From positions 1,240,001-1,304,000 of the forward strand of contig OZ017758.1 in the NCBI GenBank assembly GCA_963969365.1: DNA of 64,000 nt, read 5' to 3'. A program made the translations under genes and the position numbers. The notes beneath the pieces are model-generated. The model was not told the DNA's origin. It did no database searches and saw nothing but the letters and a program-made list of their open reading frames with translations. This stretch comes from Asterochloris sp. CNOR1 (Eukaryota > Chlorophyta > Trebouxiophyceae > Trebouxiales > Trebouxiaceae). Below, piece by piece: positions 1 to 13,300 of the stretch; position 1 is the first letter of the stretch, and each line of letters begins with the position of its first letter.

Positions 1-3000
1 AAGCAGTATGTAGCCTGACTGGTGGGACTCTCAGGGGGCATATTTGCTCCTCCTCGTGCAGCCTGAAGCGCCCAGCGTGGCCTGGGCTGTTTTCGCAGGA
101 CCTCAGCGCAGCTCTGAGCCCTTGCCCCCTGTGAGGCGGCAGTGTGCACTCCCCTGAGCAGACCGGGCTGACCTGCAGGACATCTACCAGGCCTTGAAGA
201 CTAGCAAAGAGCCTTTCAAGTGCCCGAACTGCATGTTTGAGAGGCATCAATGCTATCAATGCAAGGAGACGAACCTCCTTGCAGGCAGCGACAAGGCGAA
301 GCTTGACAAGCCTGTGGTTCTGAGGCAAGCAGACCTCTGTGGCTGCTTGCAAGTCGCAGCTTTCTGGCTGAGTGGGGTCCAGGCCAGCCGAGCAGCTCAC
401 CATTGTGCCTGCTGCAACTGCAATGCACTTCTGAGCATGTATCTGCAAGCTCCCCTGCCAGTCTCCCCATTACAGCCTTTGAGCACCCCTGCTGCGGCAA
501 GGCGCAGTCCCGCTCCGGTCAAGTCCCAGCCTAAGCAGTGCTTCTGTCGTGTGACAGGTGCATGGTGGCCAGCTGTGGGCGGTGCTACCACCCTCACTGT
601 GTCGGCAAGACACTAGAGGCAATGATGGATAAGGGCTTTGTCTGGTGGGTTCCAGGGTCTTGAGCAGCTGGCCTGCTAGCTCACAGTTCCTCGTCCTGTC
701 CTGCTTTGAAGTACGTGGCTGGGCAGGCTGCATGGCTGCCCCTGGTGTCAGCTGGTGCCAACTTCAATCCTGTCGGCACCACAAGGATGCGAGGCATGCT
801 GGGGCCTTGGTCCACAACTTGACAACTTGGTTTGCTTCACTCGTGAGCCGCACTGCTTGTATCTTTTTGCATGCCCAGCTCGTGTCATGGATTGGCTCAC
901 GGGGGTGCCCCTGTACCCTGCAGCCCCCTGCACACCTGCGAGAAGTGTGGGAGGGGTGAGGAAGTCGGTGAGGTGGTGCCCTGCCGGCGCTGCCCCTCTG
1001 CATACCACCTGGCCTGTATGCCCCCAGGGCTGCATCCGGAGAAATGCAGGGCGGACAAGCCGCGGCGGGTGTGGATTGCTCACAGGAACCCAGACGGTGG
1101 GAGCCTTTGACTAAGCTCTTTCTGTTCCAGTGCTGTACTGGTGTCTCAGGCTGCCTGCACCTGCAGGCAGTGTGGGCACGCCTACACAAGGTCCTGCAGA
1201 AATCACTCACAGCTCTCGCAACGCACCTCCTGGTGCCTCAGACAGCGCCAGCGTGCATCTCTGAGAAAGCCAGCATCCTCTGCCCCTGCTTGAGCACTCT
1301 CAGAGGGCAAGCTGGTACCAAGCTTCAGCTGCTGCCTGATGTGCACAGCTTGCTGAGTATGTGACCGTTGGACTCCTCCAGGGAGCCTCAGAGAAGATAA
1401 CGATGTGGACAACAGCCTCATCTACTGTCTTAGGCACAGCTTGCATCACAACGAGCAGAGCCCCCGCCATGAGGAGAACCTCTTCAGTGACAAGATGCTC
1501 AAGGCGTGGCAGAGGCGGGTGGCCAGGAAGTTCCCTGATGTACTAACGTGCCAGAAGGAGTGGCTGCCAACTGAGGACGTGAGGCCACTGTTCTGTGAAG
1601 TGAGGCCACTGTTCTGTTAAGGCGTTGCTGCTATGCGCTTGGATCACCTTCTGACTGGAGGCGTTACATGCTGTACCTGCATGCCAACGGTGTGGTCTGC
1701 TTTGATGGAGGCCAGACGCTTGGGCCTTTCCCAATGGAAGTGGACAGGATCAACTTTGTGGCAGCTTAAACTCTGCTTGATTGCTCCATGGCTGGTGGCA
1801 GCATCAGGGGGCAGAGTCCGTTTTATTGGGCTTCAGATGTGATGCGCTGGGGCACACCTCAGATCTCAACAGCTGGCCTGCTGGCAACCTCAAATTCTGT
1901 GCTGTCTCACATCACAAGCGTGCCTGGGTGACCTTACTGCAACCGGAACACCGTTTTCTGGTGTGTATGCTGCTTGATGGACATGCTTCGACACTGCCAG
2001 CAGCGACTTCAAGGCCAGGCATGCTCTCTGAGCTGTTGGCTGCAGAAGCAATGACATCATCCCTGCTGCTGCGCAGCGACCTGGAGGCGGTGCCCAGGCC
2101 ACCAGGGTGCAGGCAGAGCAGCGGGTGCGGGCTAGCAGCATTGCCCAGCAGCGGGCGCAGGAAAGCACCACAGCCAACCAGACCAAGGCGGAGACGCCTC
2201 GGCCAGCCAGGCGCAAGCGGCTGATCCATGCCAATGGGGAGGTGGCCACGGGTGCGTGCCCATGCCCTGCATTGCGCAGGCAGCAGGACTGCCCTGCACC
2301 AGCAAAGTCTCTTAGATGTTCTGGGGTTGCTGAGCACTGTTGCTGCCTGACCGTTGGGGAGCCAGCCCAAGTGAATTTGGGCCAATGTGAGAATGCCACT
2401 TTTCAGGCTTGAGTTGCTCTGAGCTGCTGTGATCTGCAAGCACAGCCTCAGCATCAGGAGCCCCTCACGACAAGAGCTGGGACTGGCTGTCCCCATGGCT
2501 GTGGCAGCAAACTGCCACTTTTGACTTGCCCTTGTGGGCCAAAGTTTAAAATGCCATTTGGGGCTGCAGGTCGTGCAGCCTATGGTGGCAGCAACATGGA
2601 GCCTGAGACGGCTGCACGGCTGCGCGCAATGGCAGACAGCACTTCAGAGGAGGAAGAGGTGGAACACATTCCCCTTGGCCTTAGGAAGAAGCAGCTGCAG
2701 CGTCACCAGCAGACAAAGGCGCGCAGTCGGCAGAGGGACAGGCCTGCCCAGCAGGGACAGATGCAGGCACCAGTCAGGCTGGCAGCCCCCGCTGGTAAGG
2801 CGCCTGCTGGCAGCCAGGCTGCTGCCACGCAGGCTGCGAGGGCGGCAAGGGCCCCTATGGGGTCAGGCCAGCAGCACATAGCCAATGCAGGCAGGGCAGT
2901 GACCGATGATGCTGGTCAGGGCGCTGCCCGTGCTGGATCTGCCAGCAAGCCGCCGCTGGGTGCCAGGGCCAGCAACAAGCCGGTGAGGCTTCTTGCTGCC

Positions 3001-6000
3001 TATCAAATGCAGGATGCCGGGACCACCTGCAGCAATGGCATGTTACAGTGAGCTTGGCCGCAGTATGTGCGTGCCATCCACTGTCAAGCTCCACCTGAGA
3101 ACAGCAGTACCCTATCTGCTGCACAGCAACAATGGCCATCTCAAAGGCATGCTGCCTGGAGTCCTGCTATATTCCTTAGTCTGGCTGTTTACCGATCCTA
3201 TTAGGACAGTCACTCAATTCTGCACCCCGTGACTGCAGGCTGACCAGGCCGCCAAGCGCCACAAGGCGCAGGCCAGGGAGGACGATCCCATTGGTGTAGC
3301 CCCTGCCCCTCATGCCAGAAGGCCCAGACACGAGCGAGATTGCCAGGCTCCTCAGTCGCCGCAGTCCGCGTTTACAGGATCAGCAGTCCAAAAGGTGATG
3401 CAGGCGGCCTGTAGCTCTCCTGCCACAGGTTGCTATGGTTTGATGTTGTGAGCTGCACAGATGCGAAGCTTTAGGGCATGCTCGCCAGTTTAGCCCTGCC
3501 GCTGCTGCTCTACAAATAAAGGTTCCTGACACCTGAAGGCTTCAAGGCGGCCAGAGAGAGCTAGACAGGTAGCCTTGTACTCTCTCGCCATTGCTGTTTT
3601 GGGGACGCGGCAAGCTGCCTGATTGCTGGTTGCCATGACAGCCTCAGGGTGTTGCAGTTGAGTGTGCCTCTCCTGCCATGTGCACAGGCAGTGCAGCTGC
3701 AGGGCGCTGCAACTCAGTCCAGGGAGGGTGCAGCCAGCCAGTCTGTGCATGGTTTCCCAGATTGTCAGGGTGCCCCTCAGTGTGTTCTGATGGCGTGCAG
3801 AGGTCAAGGGAGGGGCTGCAGCAGACTGGGCTGCCAGAGTTGGCGATGCATCCAGGTACTTACAGGCTGTGAAAGGCTGAGCTCTGTCACACTAGCTTTG
3901 TAGCCACAGCATGGGCTGCTTGACTGTCTGGCCACCTGGCCGTCTGCAAGTTCTGCTGGCGTTGCCTATAACAAGCCATCTGCACCTGCTGGGGCACTCA
4001 GTGCACTGCTGTGCCTGCTGCAAAGCAACCATACAAAGGACCTCATTGGGATGGTCATCTGCCGCAGGGGCATCATCTAATCAAGCCACAAGCACAGCCT
4101 GGCCCAGCACTGACCTGTAGTGGCTTACTGTGATCCATACCCTAGACAGGCTGCACCTGCTGCAGATCCTGCCTCAGCCACGCCCCAGGCGAGCCCAACT
4201 GCAGAATGAAGCAGCTGCAGCCGTCCAGCATCCCACAAACCCACCCACCCAGTTTTCCCTGCTGCAGGATTTGGTGCAGCGGTTTCAATAGCCAGGCTCA
4301 GCTGGTCGGGCACAGCGCCCAGATCTTTGGCGTCTGTGCTTGCTCAGCAGTCTGAAATGTGCACCATCAATACGGGCTGAGCTTTTGCTGCGGTTCCCGC
4401 CCCAATGACATCTAACACTGCTGCAGAGCCTGGTGCAGCCACACGAGCGACCAGGCCCAGCTCTAGTCTGGAGTGGCCCCCACAGCTGCTGGAGGAGCTT
4501 CCAGAAGAAGCAGCTGTGCTGGCTGGGGACTATGCAGCGAATGAGGCGGCTGAGAAGCTGGTCGCAGATACTGTTGATGCCATGTTTGCGGTGAGTGCGA
4601 TAGCTCATGAGGCATGTGGCATGATGCTGTGGTCACTGTCATTCCTTACATGGCTATGCTATGCAATGCTTATGGCCTAAGAATGCTGAATTAAGAGCCA
4701 ACTAGGGCACAGCTCCTAGAAGGCTGGGTCTGGCACGGAAGTGCAATGGCCACCAGTCTGGTGTCCTAGCTCTGGGCCCACAAGCAATGGCATCCCGAGC
4801 AATATACAACTAAGGATGTCAGTGACCAGCTGCACAGTGCCCCTGGCAAGCATCATCTCTGCCAGACCGCCTCGCTCTTGTGGCCTTCTGCCTGGTTGTC
4901 AGCACTTCTGTGCCAGCTGCAGTCTGCAGGCCTCTCATCGCCCTACATGCATGCCCAGGCGGCCCATGTCTGACTCTGGCTGCCTGCAGACTGAAGCCAG
5001 GGACCTGCAAGAGCTTGCTGAGAAGATTAGGAGGCCAGGCGGGTACGTGGATGACCCAGTCAGCAACAGGAAGCTCCTGGATGAGGTGATACATGAGGCC
5101 TGACGGGAGATTGTTGGTCCTGCTTCTCTGCTGTACAGACCCTGCTCTGGTTCTAAGCAAGGCCATACCTTTTGAGGGCCTGAATGTGTTTGGCAGCGGT
5201 CCTCACCCTTCGCATCTGCAGTTGGCAGCTGTCTGGGCCTGGGCTGGGCTGGAGCCCAGCGCAAGAACCATTGAGGGCCTGACACTGCTGAGCAGGGGGT
5301 TCTGGCTGGCTCCCCAGTCTGTGTGGACAGGGGTCTTGGTCTTGCTTGCCAGCCTGTACCTGTTGGCTGGGCCTGGTCGAAGTTTAGCAATGTGTCTTCC
5401 AGAATATGTTGCACAGCAAAGGGAGCCTGCTGCTCCTCTGACCTGCCCAGGCGGGCCATGCTGCCTTTCGTGTCACCTGCTGCACGTGTTACAGACGAGC
5501 TCCAGATTGGCTGCACCTGACTACATGTGAGCAACCTCAACAATTCACACACTTGACTTGCTGCTCTGCAGGACAAGCTCAAGGTCTACCGCGACGCCAT
5601 GAAGCTGCTGGAGCAACAGCTGAAGCATGACTTGCCAGCTGGAGGTATCCTGGACTTCAACACCAGGAGGGACATGAAGACGCAGCTCAGCCGTCTGAAA
5701 ACCTTCCTGGCGCCGCTGATGCAGGGCAACAGGTCGGCCGGCCGTCGAATGCGGAGGCTGCGAGCACATGTGGCCTCCTGCAGACGTGTTGCACGTGTTC
5801 AGCCTGCATGCTGTGGCACGGGTGAGGCCTGTGGGCACAGTCACACCAGCCAGGTGTGCAGGGGGTGGTGCAAGGTTGGTCTGAAGCCCTTCCTGGCGCC
5901 GTCTTGCCATGCAGGGCAGTTGGTGGGGCTTTGGGAGGCCTGAAGGCTTGAGGGGCCTGAGGCCTAATGGCGGCCAGCCCGCCTATCCTCCAGCTATGGG

Positions 6001-9000
6001 CGCCACCTCACCTGTCCAGTCCTAGAGACTGGTGCCTCAATGCTCTTGTGGTGCCCCTGCTGCAGGTACAGCAGCTATGGGCGCCACTTCACCATGGAGG
6101 AGAAGCTCAAGATCGTGGCACGCAAGCTGGCCACCTTCCTCGAGAATGGCGATCTGGTGAGGGGCCAGCCTGTGGCAGCAAGCTGCATGACCGCCTGCCT
6201 GCACCTCTGCACACAGCAGGCATGGGGGACTGCCAGGCAAGGGGGACGCCTGAGCGATGTTGACACACTGCGCAAGCTGGCACTGTTGCTAGAGGTGCAG
6301 ACCTGGACAAGCCAGAAGACAGCCAGCCGCCAGGACTTTGGCGCCACCTCTTTGTCCAGAGTCCCTGCTGTCCCACAGCCTGACTGATGTCCACACAGTG
6401 CTGCAAGACATCAGCACGCACGCACCCCGTCTGACAGGGCGCCTGAGCAAAGGAGGTGGTCTGCCTGAGCAATGCCCATTTTGGGCCTAAGGCAACAGCA
6501 AAGGTGCAGCAAAGGTGCAGCCGGACTGGATGCTCAAGCGAGGAGCTTGGAAGTCTAGATATCTGAGCATGCTAAAGTTTAGTATCCCCAAGCATTGCTG
6601 CCATGGTGCATTGTGCAGCCGGACTGCACGGATGCTGCGGGAGCTCCACGTCTTGAACACCAGCGGCCCGCCATCATGCTGACTGGCTGTCCAAACCCCA
6701 TGTCAGGCTGGACGTGTAGAATCACGCAGCTGAGGGCAGCCTGCTTCTGCTGCAGGTGGTGGACTTCAGCTGTGGGGCCAATGCATGGATACCTGAAGTG
6801 AAGAAGACGGCACTGGAGGTGAGGCAGTCCTCCGTTCTGGGAGCTGTTGGTCTCCATGTTGGGGTACACCCTGCTGCAGCTCACAAGGATGCAGAGAAGC
6901 TGTTGGACAAACTCAGTTTCTTTACGTGTTGCTGTACCCGCAGCTCATGGGGACCAGGGTCTCTGGCAAGGCGTTTGACATTGTCACCCCAGCGTGTATG
7001 GAGGACTTCACGCTGCAGGACTGGTTTGCGACGAGCTCAGGTGAGCACCAAATGGTCCGTTTTGCTGATCAACAGAGCTGCTTGGGGTACTGCCCTGTGA
7101 TCTGGCTCTTGATGCCTGCTCTCACCAATACTGTGGTGGCCTTGGGAGAGCAGTGTTTGGTGCTTGAAGCTGTTCTGCTGTCAGGCTGGGGTGACCCTGG
7201 CGGAGCTGCTTGCTGATCATGTCATTCATGTCTGCATGCACCCAGCCATTCTGCAGCAAATGCCACAGTACTCATTGTCTGGTGCTGCTGCCTGTCAATG
7301 CTGGCGCCTCTGCATGCACCCAGCAGCCATGTCAGGGATCATGGCAATATCCTGCACTGGTCTTGCTTCTGGTGATTTGCCCAACAGATGCCTGCCAGCA
7401 GTCATTGCTGCCGTGGTACCAAGGACTGCAGCTGCATGTTCCTCATGCTGAGCCTTGCAAGCTGCCCAGACACTTATTACACATTGTTGCTGCCCTGCTG
7501 CAGCAGCCTTTGCAGGTCATGACCCAGCTAAGATGATCATAGGGCTTAACCCGCCCTTTGGTGAGGATGGCTATTCCTTTGGCATGCAAACTTTTGGGCC
7601 TTTTGATCACATGGCTCTCTAATCTCCACTGCTGCCTGTGGCCCTCTCACAGTATCACACAGAAACCCTTTGGCATTTGAGGGCATCTGCACTACTCCAT
7701 CTGCCTGCCAGTAGGGGTCCTGCAAGGAGCTGTCCTTGTTTACAGGGTATAACAACTCGCTGGCAAACGCGTTTGCAAGGCACGCAGCCAAGCTGCAGCC
7801 CCGTCTGATTGTGCTGATTGTCCCACCAGAGACTTTAGTGCCTGATGGCTACATCAAGCTGTGTGACGAGCGCACCGTCATGGAGCACCGGTGGGTTGCA
7901 GAAAAATGGTTGCCCAATCTCAGTATCTGGGTCTGATGCAGCTCATGGGCAGTGACAGACCATGTGCGCACATGCCTGTGGGTTTGGATTTTGCCTTGCG
8001 GGGGTGCATGCAGGCTGCATGCCCACATGCCTCTGGTAACTTGCAGCCCAAGGAATGCACAGGCTGTGTGCCCATACGTGTTTGCGTCTGATGCAACCGT
8101 GCAGTGGTGCCTTATTTCTGGTGTGCTAAGTATGATGCAAGTGTTGTGGGCTGGGCAAGCACAGATGACCATAGGCCTAAGGGTCTGACGCTGCTCACAA
8201 GGGGGCTGCACAGGCTGCGCGGCGACAGGTGTCTGTCTGGTTGCTGTAGGTCCTGCAGGGGTGTGCAAGCTGCGTCCCCATGGGTGTCTGGGTGTGGTGG
8301 TGCCCTGTGGGCGTGCGCAGGCTGCATGCCAAAGGGTTCTGGTAGTGATACAGTGCTTGAGGGAAGGTACAGGCTGGATGCGCACAAGCCTTTGTGTATG
8401 ATGCAGCCCAATGGGGCTGTGCAGGCTGTACGCTGGCAGGTCCCACACTTGTGTAGTGGTGGAGGCTGCCATGCAGCTTGAGGACTTCGGGCGGGTGAGC
8501 GTGGCGCCCTTGTGGTAATGACGTGCTGTACGTTGTAGCTGGTGGGGGTTTGATGTCACAGCCATCTTTCGAAGATTGCTGCCAGAACTGGACGAGGCTC
8601 ACCAGCACGGCCAGCTGGCAATGCGGGTGTGCTGGGGGATCAGATGCCACACTTGGGTCCAATCTAGACTCTTGGTAGTGCAGGAAGCCTCGTTGTGATT
8701 GCCCCACTGCTGCCAGTTACGCACCAGTCCTGGAGCATTCTCCCTTGTTCAGCAGGGCATTCCCAGATCTGGCCTGAATGTGCAATAGCAGCGCCTGCTG
8801 ACAAGCTGACCGCTATGTGCCACAGGTCGTTCTGTGTATGCCAGGCACCACCACATCTCCTGGTCAAAGGGCGCTTTGTCTGTACTACTGACCAGCAGTG
8901 CTGCCAGCCCACAGGTCGTTCTACGTGCCAGGGACAGGCCAACAGTCTTGGAATGTGACAGCCCCCTCCCTGCGCTTCCTGGCGCGCAGGGACCTGGTGC

Positions 9001-10103
9001 GCAAGGTCACCGAGGTGGAGCAGTGGACGTGGTGCCTCCTACCCCCCGAGGCTGAGCACAATGCCTGGCCGCAGCAGATCCACTACCAGCACCAGAAGCA
9101 GCACCAGGTGAGAACACAGACGGGCTGCAGGCACACCACCGATGGGCAGGGGGTGGCTGACAGGCCTGTGCCACTTGTACCCCGCCGGCTCAGCAGTCAC
9201 AGCTCCTGGTGCGGCACCAGGCAGGGGCTGGCCGGGTGAGGGTGCTCCGGCAGGGGCAGGGGTTGGCCAAGTGGCCATCCTCGCACCTCTGATGTTTGGG
9301 CACCGACAGCAGATAGAGAGGTGGGTGAGGGCTGAGCTGGATGCCGGCCTTCAGCAGTAGGCACAAGAGCGAAGCAGTCTGGGGCGGGTGCAGAGGGGGC
9401 CCTTTCTGGAACTGGTAGCTCAGCACGCTGGCTGTGGGCAGCAGATGCAATGCCACCAGTTGGTGCAGCACCAGATGAGGTTTCAGTAGAATCGCAGGCA
9501 CCCAGACTTCAGATCACCTGCCTCTTACTGGGCTGATGGTGTCTGGCCAGCACCAGGGGGCCAGGCATTTGAGCGGCTGAGGCAACTTTTGCCTGCGGCG
9601 GCCGAGCCTGACCACCTGCTGCATGGGCCACAGCTGAGCTGCGAGTTTTCATTTGGTCACGCCTCACAAGCAGTACAGCAACAGGTGAGATTGGATCTAA
9701 AAACCTGCTGAAGCGGGATGGGCTTTCATTGCTTCATTGTTGCCACTTGCCAGCCAGCAGCACGGTCAGCAGGATGGTAGTCCCTGGCAGGCCACACGTA
9801 GGAAATGTACTGCATGTGCAATCTGCACATGCAGCTGATGTGTGCCAAGCAGTGGTTGCGTTCAATAGAGGCCAGCACAATGTGAGATGAATGCTGCTGA
9901 GTCAAATACTCGACACTGCTGCCGTGCAGGCTGCCGTGCAGGCTGCAGCTGTACAGCAAACTGTGGCACACCATGGTTACCCAACGGCGACATACATGGG
10001 TGTGCCCTTCTCACACGCTCCTGGGTGGGCGCAGCAGAACAACCACCATCAGCATGTGTTCCAGAGTCAGGCAGGGATGCCACCTGCATATAGCCACCAC
10101 TGA
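1..10103 (+). CDS. EDM2: EDM2-like PHD-finger and methyltransferase-like protein, 5' end outside window
   Basis: Nuclear chromatin-type protein resembling plant ENHANCED DOWNY MILDEW 2, which regulates heterochromatin and transcript processing. Exons 179-324, 558-644, 924-1096 and 1382-about 1539 encode Cys/His-rich PHD-type modules (FKCPNC, GRCYHPHC, CPLHTCEKC, CRRCPSAYHLAC) ending in the family motif SLIYCLRH. Low-complexity linker exons lie near 2100-2249, 2580-2985, 3239-3399 and 4425-4590. The methyltransferase-like domain follows: about 4987-5086, 5572-5732, 6066-6156 (YSSYGRHFT), 6756-6818 (VDFSCGANAW), 6944-7040, 7516-7560 (GLNPPFG), 7746-7890 (LIVLIVPPET) and 8915-9107 (SFYVPGTG). 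Phases from 5572 to 9107 join without conflict. The tail is weaker (about 9512-9687, then a last exon ending at 10103). The first mapped intron uses a GC donor at 325. The true start lies upstream. The domain order matches EDM2, but whether the enzyme is active is unknown. Confidence 0.85.
5985..6020 (+). repeat. Copy of the exon start at 6066 in the upstream intron
   Basis: The string CAGCTATGGGCGCCAC occurs at about 5991 in the intron and again at 6072 inside the real exon (YSSYGRHFT), an offset of 81 bp. The intron copy has CTCACC where the exon has TTCACC. It is one of many acceptor-side copies of exon edges in this window. Confidence 0.75.
7955..8480. repeat. Degenerate 52-bp tandem repeat inside an EDM2-like intron
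   Basis: About eight diverged units sit between the exons ending at 7890 and starting at 8915. Each unit ends in a variant of TGCACAGGCTG followed by an ATGCCCACA-like start. Three consecutive units (about 8271-8426) are exactly 52 nt by hand count, and others range from about 49 to 55 nt. Since 52 is not a multiple of three and stops are frequent, the repeat is not coding. It is a minisatellite-like tract embedded in intron sequence. Confidence 0.7.
8815..8870 (+). repeat. Copy of the exon start at 8915 in the upstream intron
   Basis: CACAGGTCGTTCTGTGTATG at 8821 mirrors ACAGGTCGTTCTACGTGCC at 8911, the acceptor and first codons of the exon for SFYVPGTG. The offset is 89-90 bp. The copy keeps a CAG acceptor-like site but soon diverges. 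Confidence 0.75.
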
Positions 10104-10313
10104 CCCTGACCAACTCAGTTTACTGCTGGCCCCCCTCATTGAACCATCCAACCTGGAGTCAGCCCATTGCTGTCCATCAGAAAGTTTCAAGTGTTCAGAC
10201 AGCCTTGTGGCCTACTGGATTTTCCTTGAGCTATTCAGGCCGTGCTGTATCAATTCATGAAATGTATGCAGGCAGGGCTGAGCTTCAGCAACTGATTTTA
10301 TAAGGTATATGCA

Positions 10314-10318
10314 TGTAA
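10314..10318 (+). terminator. Possible TGTAA polyadenylation signal for the EDM2-like gene
   Basis: TGTAA, the polyadenylation signal known from chlorophyte genes, lies 211 bp after the EDM2-like stop and 20 bp before the convergent RCL1 stop. One short motif is weak evidence. I did not find an equally well placed TGTAA after every other gene here. Confidence 0.3.
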
Positions 10319-10337
10319 GTAGCATCAAGAGCAGCAA

Positions 10338-13300
10338 CTAGGATATCCGCTTTGAGACATTCGCAATGCCGCAGCCAATGCAGCTCATGAACAGGGTCTG
10401 GCTGTCTGCCTCTGGGCGGATGCTAAAGGTCACCCCAAAGAAGTCTTTGAGATGTCTCAGAGTGCGGACTGCATATGGGGTCAGAGGGCCAAGGCGGACT
10501 TCATTTATTTCCCCTGGCCCAAGCGCACACATAAGCAGCAGTAGGCCCTGCAGTGCACAAGGCAGCGACATGTCAGCACACCAGCCTGGATGCTCATGCA
10601 ACAAGGGCTGGGCAGGCTTGACAAACAAGGCTTGTGGCAGCAATACTCGGACACACTGGGTAACAGTAACAGTGCACCCAGAGGTCTGCTGTGCTGTGCT
10701 GTGCTGCAGCGCCCATCAAAAGCTTTTGGAGCGCTGCAGTGCACCCAGCTGCAGCTGCCACTCAACAGGCAAGCTGTGTCTGGAGTGCTGCAGCGGCAAG
10801 CACTCACCTGATGCGTGCTGTCACACACGCCGCCGCGGCTGATCTCCTCCAGCAGGGAGTGGGCAGCTCGAGCTCCCACTTCCTCAGGGACCATTGCCTC
10901 TGTACCCTGCAGCAGCAGGACCATTCAACCACCAGACACAGCCACTTGAGCATGTTGCCGTGTGTTGCTTGCTCTCTGTGCCCACACGCTGCTGCACATC
11001 TGCAGCACTCGTGACAGTGTCAAGGCGCCCCAAAATAGCAGCATCCAGCACAGTGCCACTGCCCACCTGCTGCTGCACGTCTGCAGTGCTCTCTGCGCTG
11101 ATGAGACACCCTGTGGTGGTCTCAGCCACCAGCATGGTCCCAAACCCTGGCGACTTGCCCGCCTCAGGGCCGCTCATGTGGTCACTGAAGATGTAGACAT
11201 CTGCCAGCAGCGCGTTGAGCACACCTCGGGCGCCATCCACCATTCGATTGCTGCTCTGGGGTGACACACGCATGGAGTGGGCCACCCCGCGGATGCGCTT
11301 CACGGCGCCTGCAGGCACACAGCGCAGCCTGTCCTCTGGTGGACAGGGAGTGCCTGCACCACATCAGTGGAATGCCAGGAGGGCACAGCATAAGCTGCCC
11401 TTCTGGACATACTGGAACCATATTGGAGACTGGGGGCGGGGGGGCAATGAGGATTTGCAGGGGCTCCTCCAGCTGGTGCAGCATGCACTTGCTGCTCTGG
11501 GGGCACATGTGCAAGGAGTGCCACTTGTGCAAGCCCACACTACACCTACAGTAGGGCAGCTTGACAGCTCACTGAACTGCTGCAAGCAGCCGCAAACACA
11601 CCCTAGCCATGGAGGTGCAGTGCTCACCCTGCTGGGAACAGGCAAGGGAGCACATGCTTGCCGGAGAAGAGACTTTGCTGAGACGGAGAGTACCTTGCAC
11701 CGTGTGGCTAGGCAAACCCTGACACAGCAGTGACTGTTGATCTCAGGGGACAGCCAGCAGAGGAAAGCAATCAATGCAGGGCATGCAAGCTCATGCTGCA
11801 TGGTTGTTGGCTCACCCTCTTGCAACATGTTGACAGGGGGCATCAGCTTTAGGATGGGGACCTTGAGCATCACCTCGCCGCCGCCCTGCGCAACCGCAGC
11901 CAGCCTTTTGGATCACCTTTGCAGCATGCGGCAGAGCACATCATGCTTCTGGCCCAACGAGCTGCGCAAAGCCAGCCTTGCTGCCACAGGCTACAGAGCA
12001 GTGCGTCTTAAAGCGCAGCCGTGGCTGAACACACGGCTGCCCACAGCAGACATGTGCTGCATGACTTCCCCACAAGACGCCACAGAACAGCACCAAACTT
12101 GACGCTGCTGCATCAGGAGGCGCTGCACAGCCATACACTAACACCGCCTTTGCGCTTGAGGTGCAGGGGCGCTTCCCACCTCTGGGGGCGCCGAGCGGCC
12201 CTGCACCTCGAGCGCAAAGCCTTTGGGACTCCAGCACCTTGCAACCACAACTGCAGACTGTCTGCACTGCTCATCATTGAGAGTTGTAGCTGAACACAGA
12301 GGATGTAATGGGTAGGGCACTCACCTCTGGAGGTGCCCCGCGCCTCTGCACCTTCAGCTCAAAGCCTTGTGAAATGCCGGTGACCTTTCGCAGCAGTGGG
12401 AGGGATACAGTGCGCCACACATCCACGCTGGGGTCAGCCGAGTCATTGGTGATGCCCTTCAGGGTGACTCCCAGGGGCTGCAGCACACGCCAGTAGCAGC
12501 AGATTTAGAAGTGGTTACTGATGCCCTTCAAAGTTGACCCCCAGAGGCTGCATAGCACAGCAAAGCAGGCTGTCAGAAAGTTCTGATAACACGGCAGGGG
12601 CCATGCCTCGTTACAATGCCCACCAGCTTGATCCCCAGGGGGCAGATGAGTACAGCAATGCAGCAGAGGGGTGGCCACATCAGGAACAGGCTTGCCCTTC
12701 AGCGTTATCAGCAGCAGCGGACTCATTGCATCTGCAAGGGGCGATCCAAAATACAAGCTGAGCAGCATGTTGGCATGTGACTTCAAAGCGCTGTGCCGGC
12801 CCTGCACTGCAGGCGGCCAGCTGAGGTGCCCTGGAACAGAGGCCTAAGCAGCGCCCAACATCAAAACAACAGCCCTTGTCGTGTTGTCACGCCGATGCAA
12901 AAAAGTGCTGCTGTGGAGTCACTCCTATACCTCAGCTCCACCTCACAGCCAGGCAGCCACTGCTCATGCTCTACAACAAGATGCTATGGCACGCTAGACT
13001 GCACAGCAAGTGGCCAGGCTAAACAGCTGCTGGCCTTGTTGGCTGACAACAAAATGCAGACATGCATGTTGCTCTCCTGATGCAGGCAGCCAGGCGGCAA
13101 GACCACCCCGCTGCTGCTGCTGTTGCTGACCTTGTTGGCAAAGAGAGACATGCAGACGAGGGGCTCCAGGAAGTAGCCGATGCCCCTGCTGCGGCCGCAG
13201 TCATGCACGAAGCCCTGGCCGCCCATCACCAGGCCCGGCCGGTACCTCAGGCTGGTGCCTGCAGCCAAACCCACCCACAGCCTGTTCAGAGGAGAGCTGC

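Noticed and set aside
7891-8565. Long frames on both strands between 7890 and 8565 as a histidine-rich gene
   Set aside because: They are produced by the 52-bp tandem repeat in an intron of the EDM2-like gene and have no domain or consistent splice structure.
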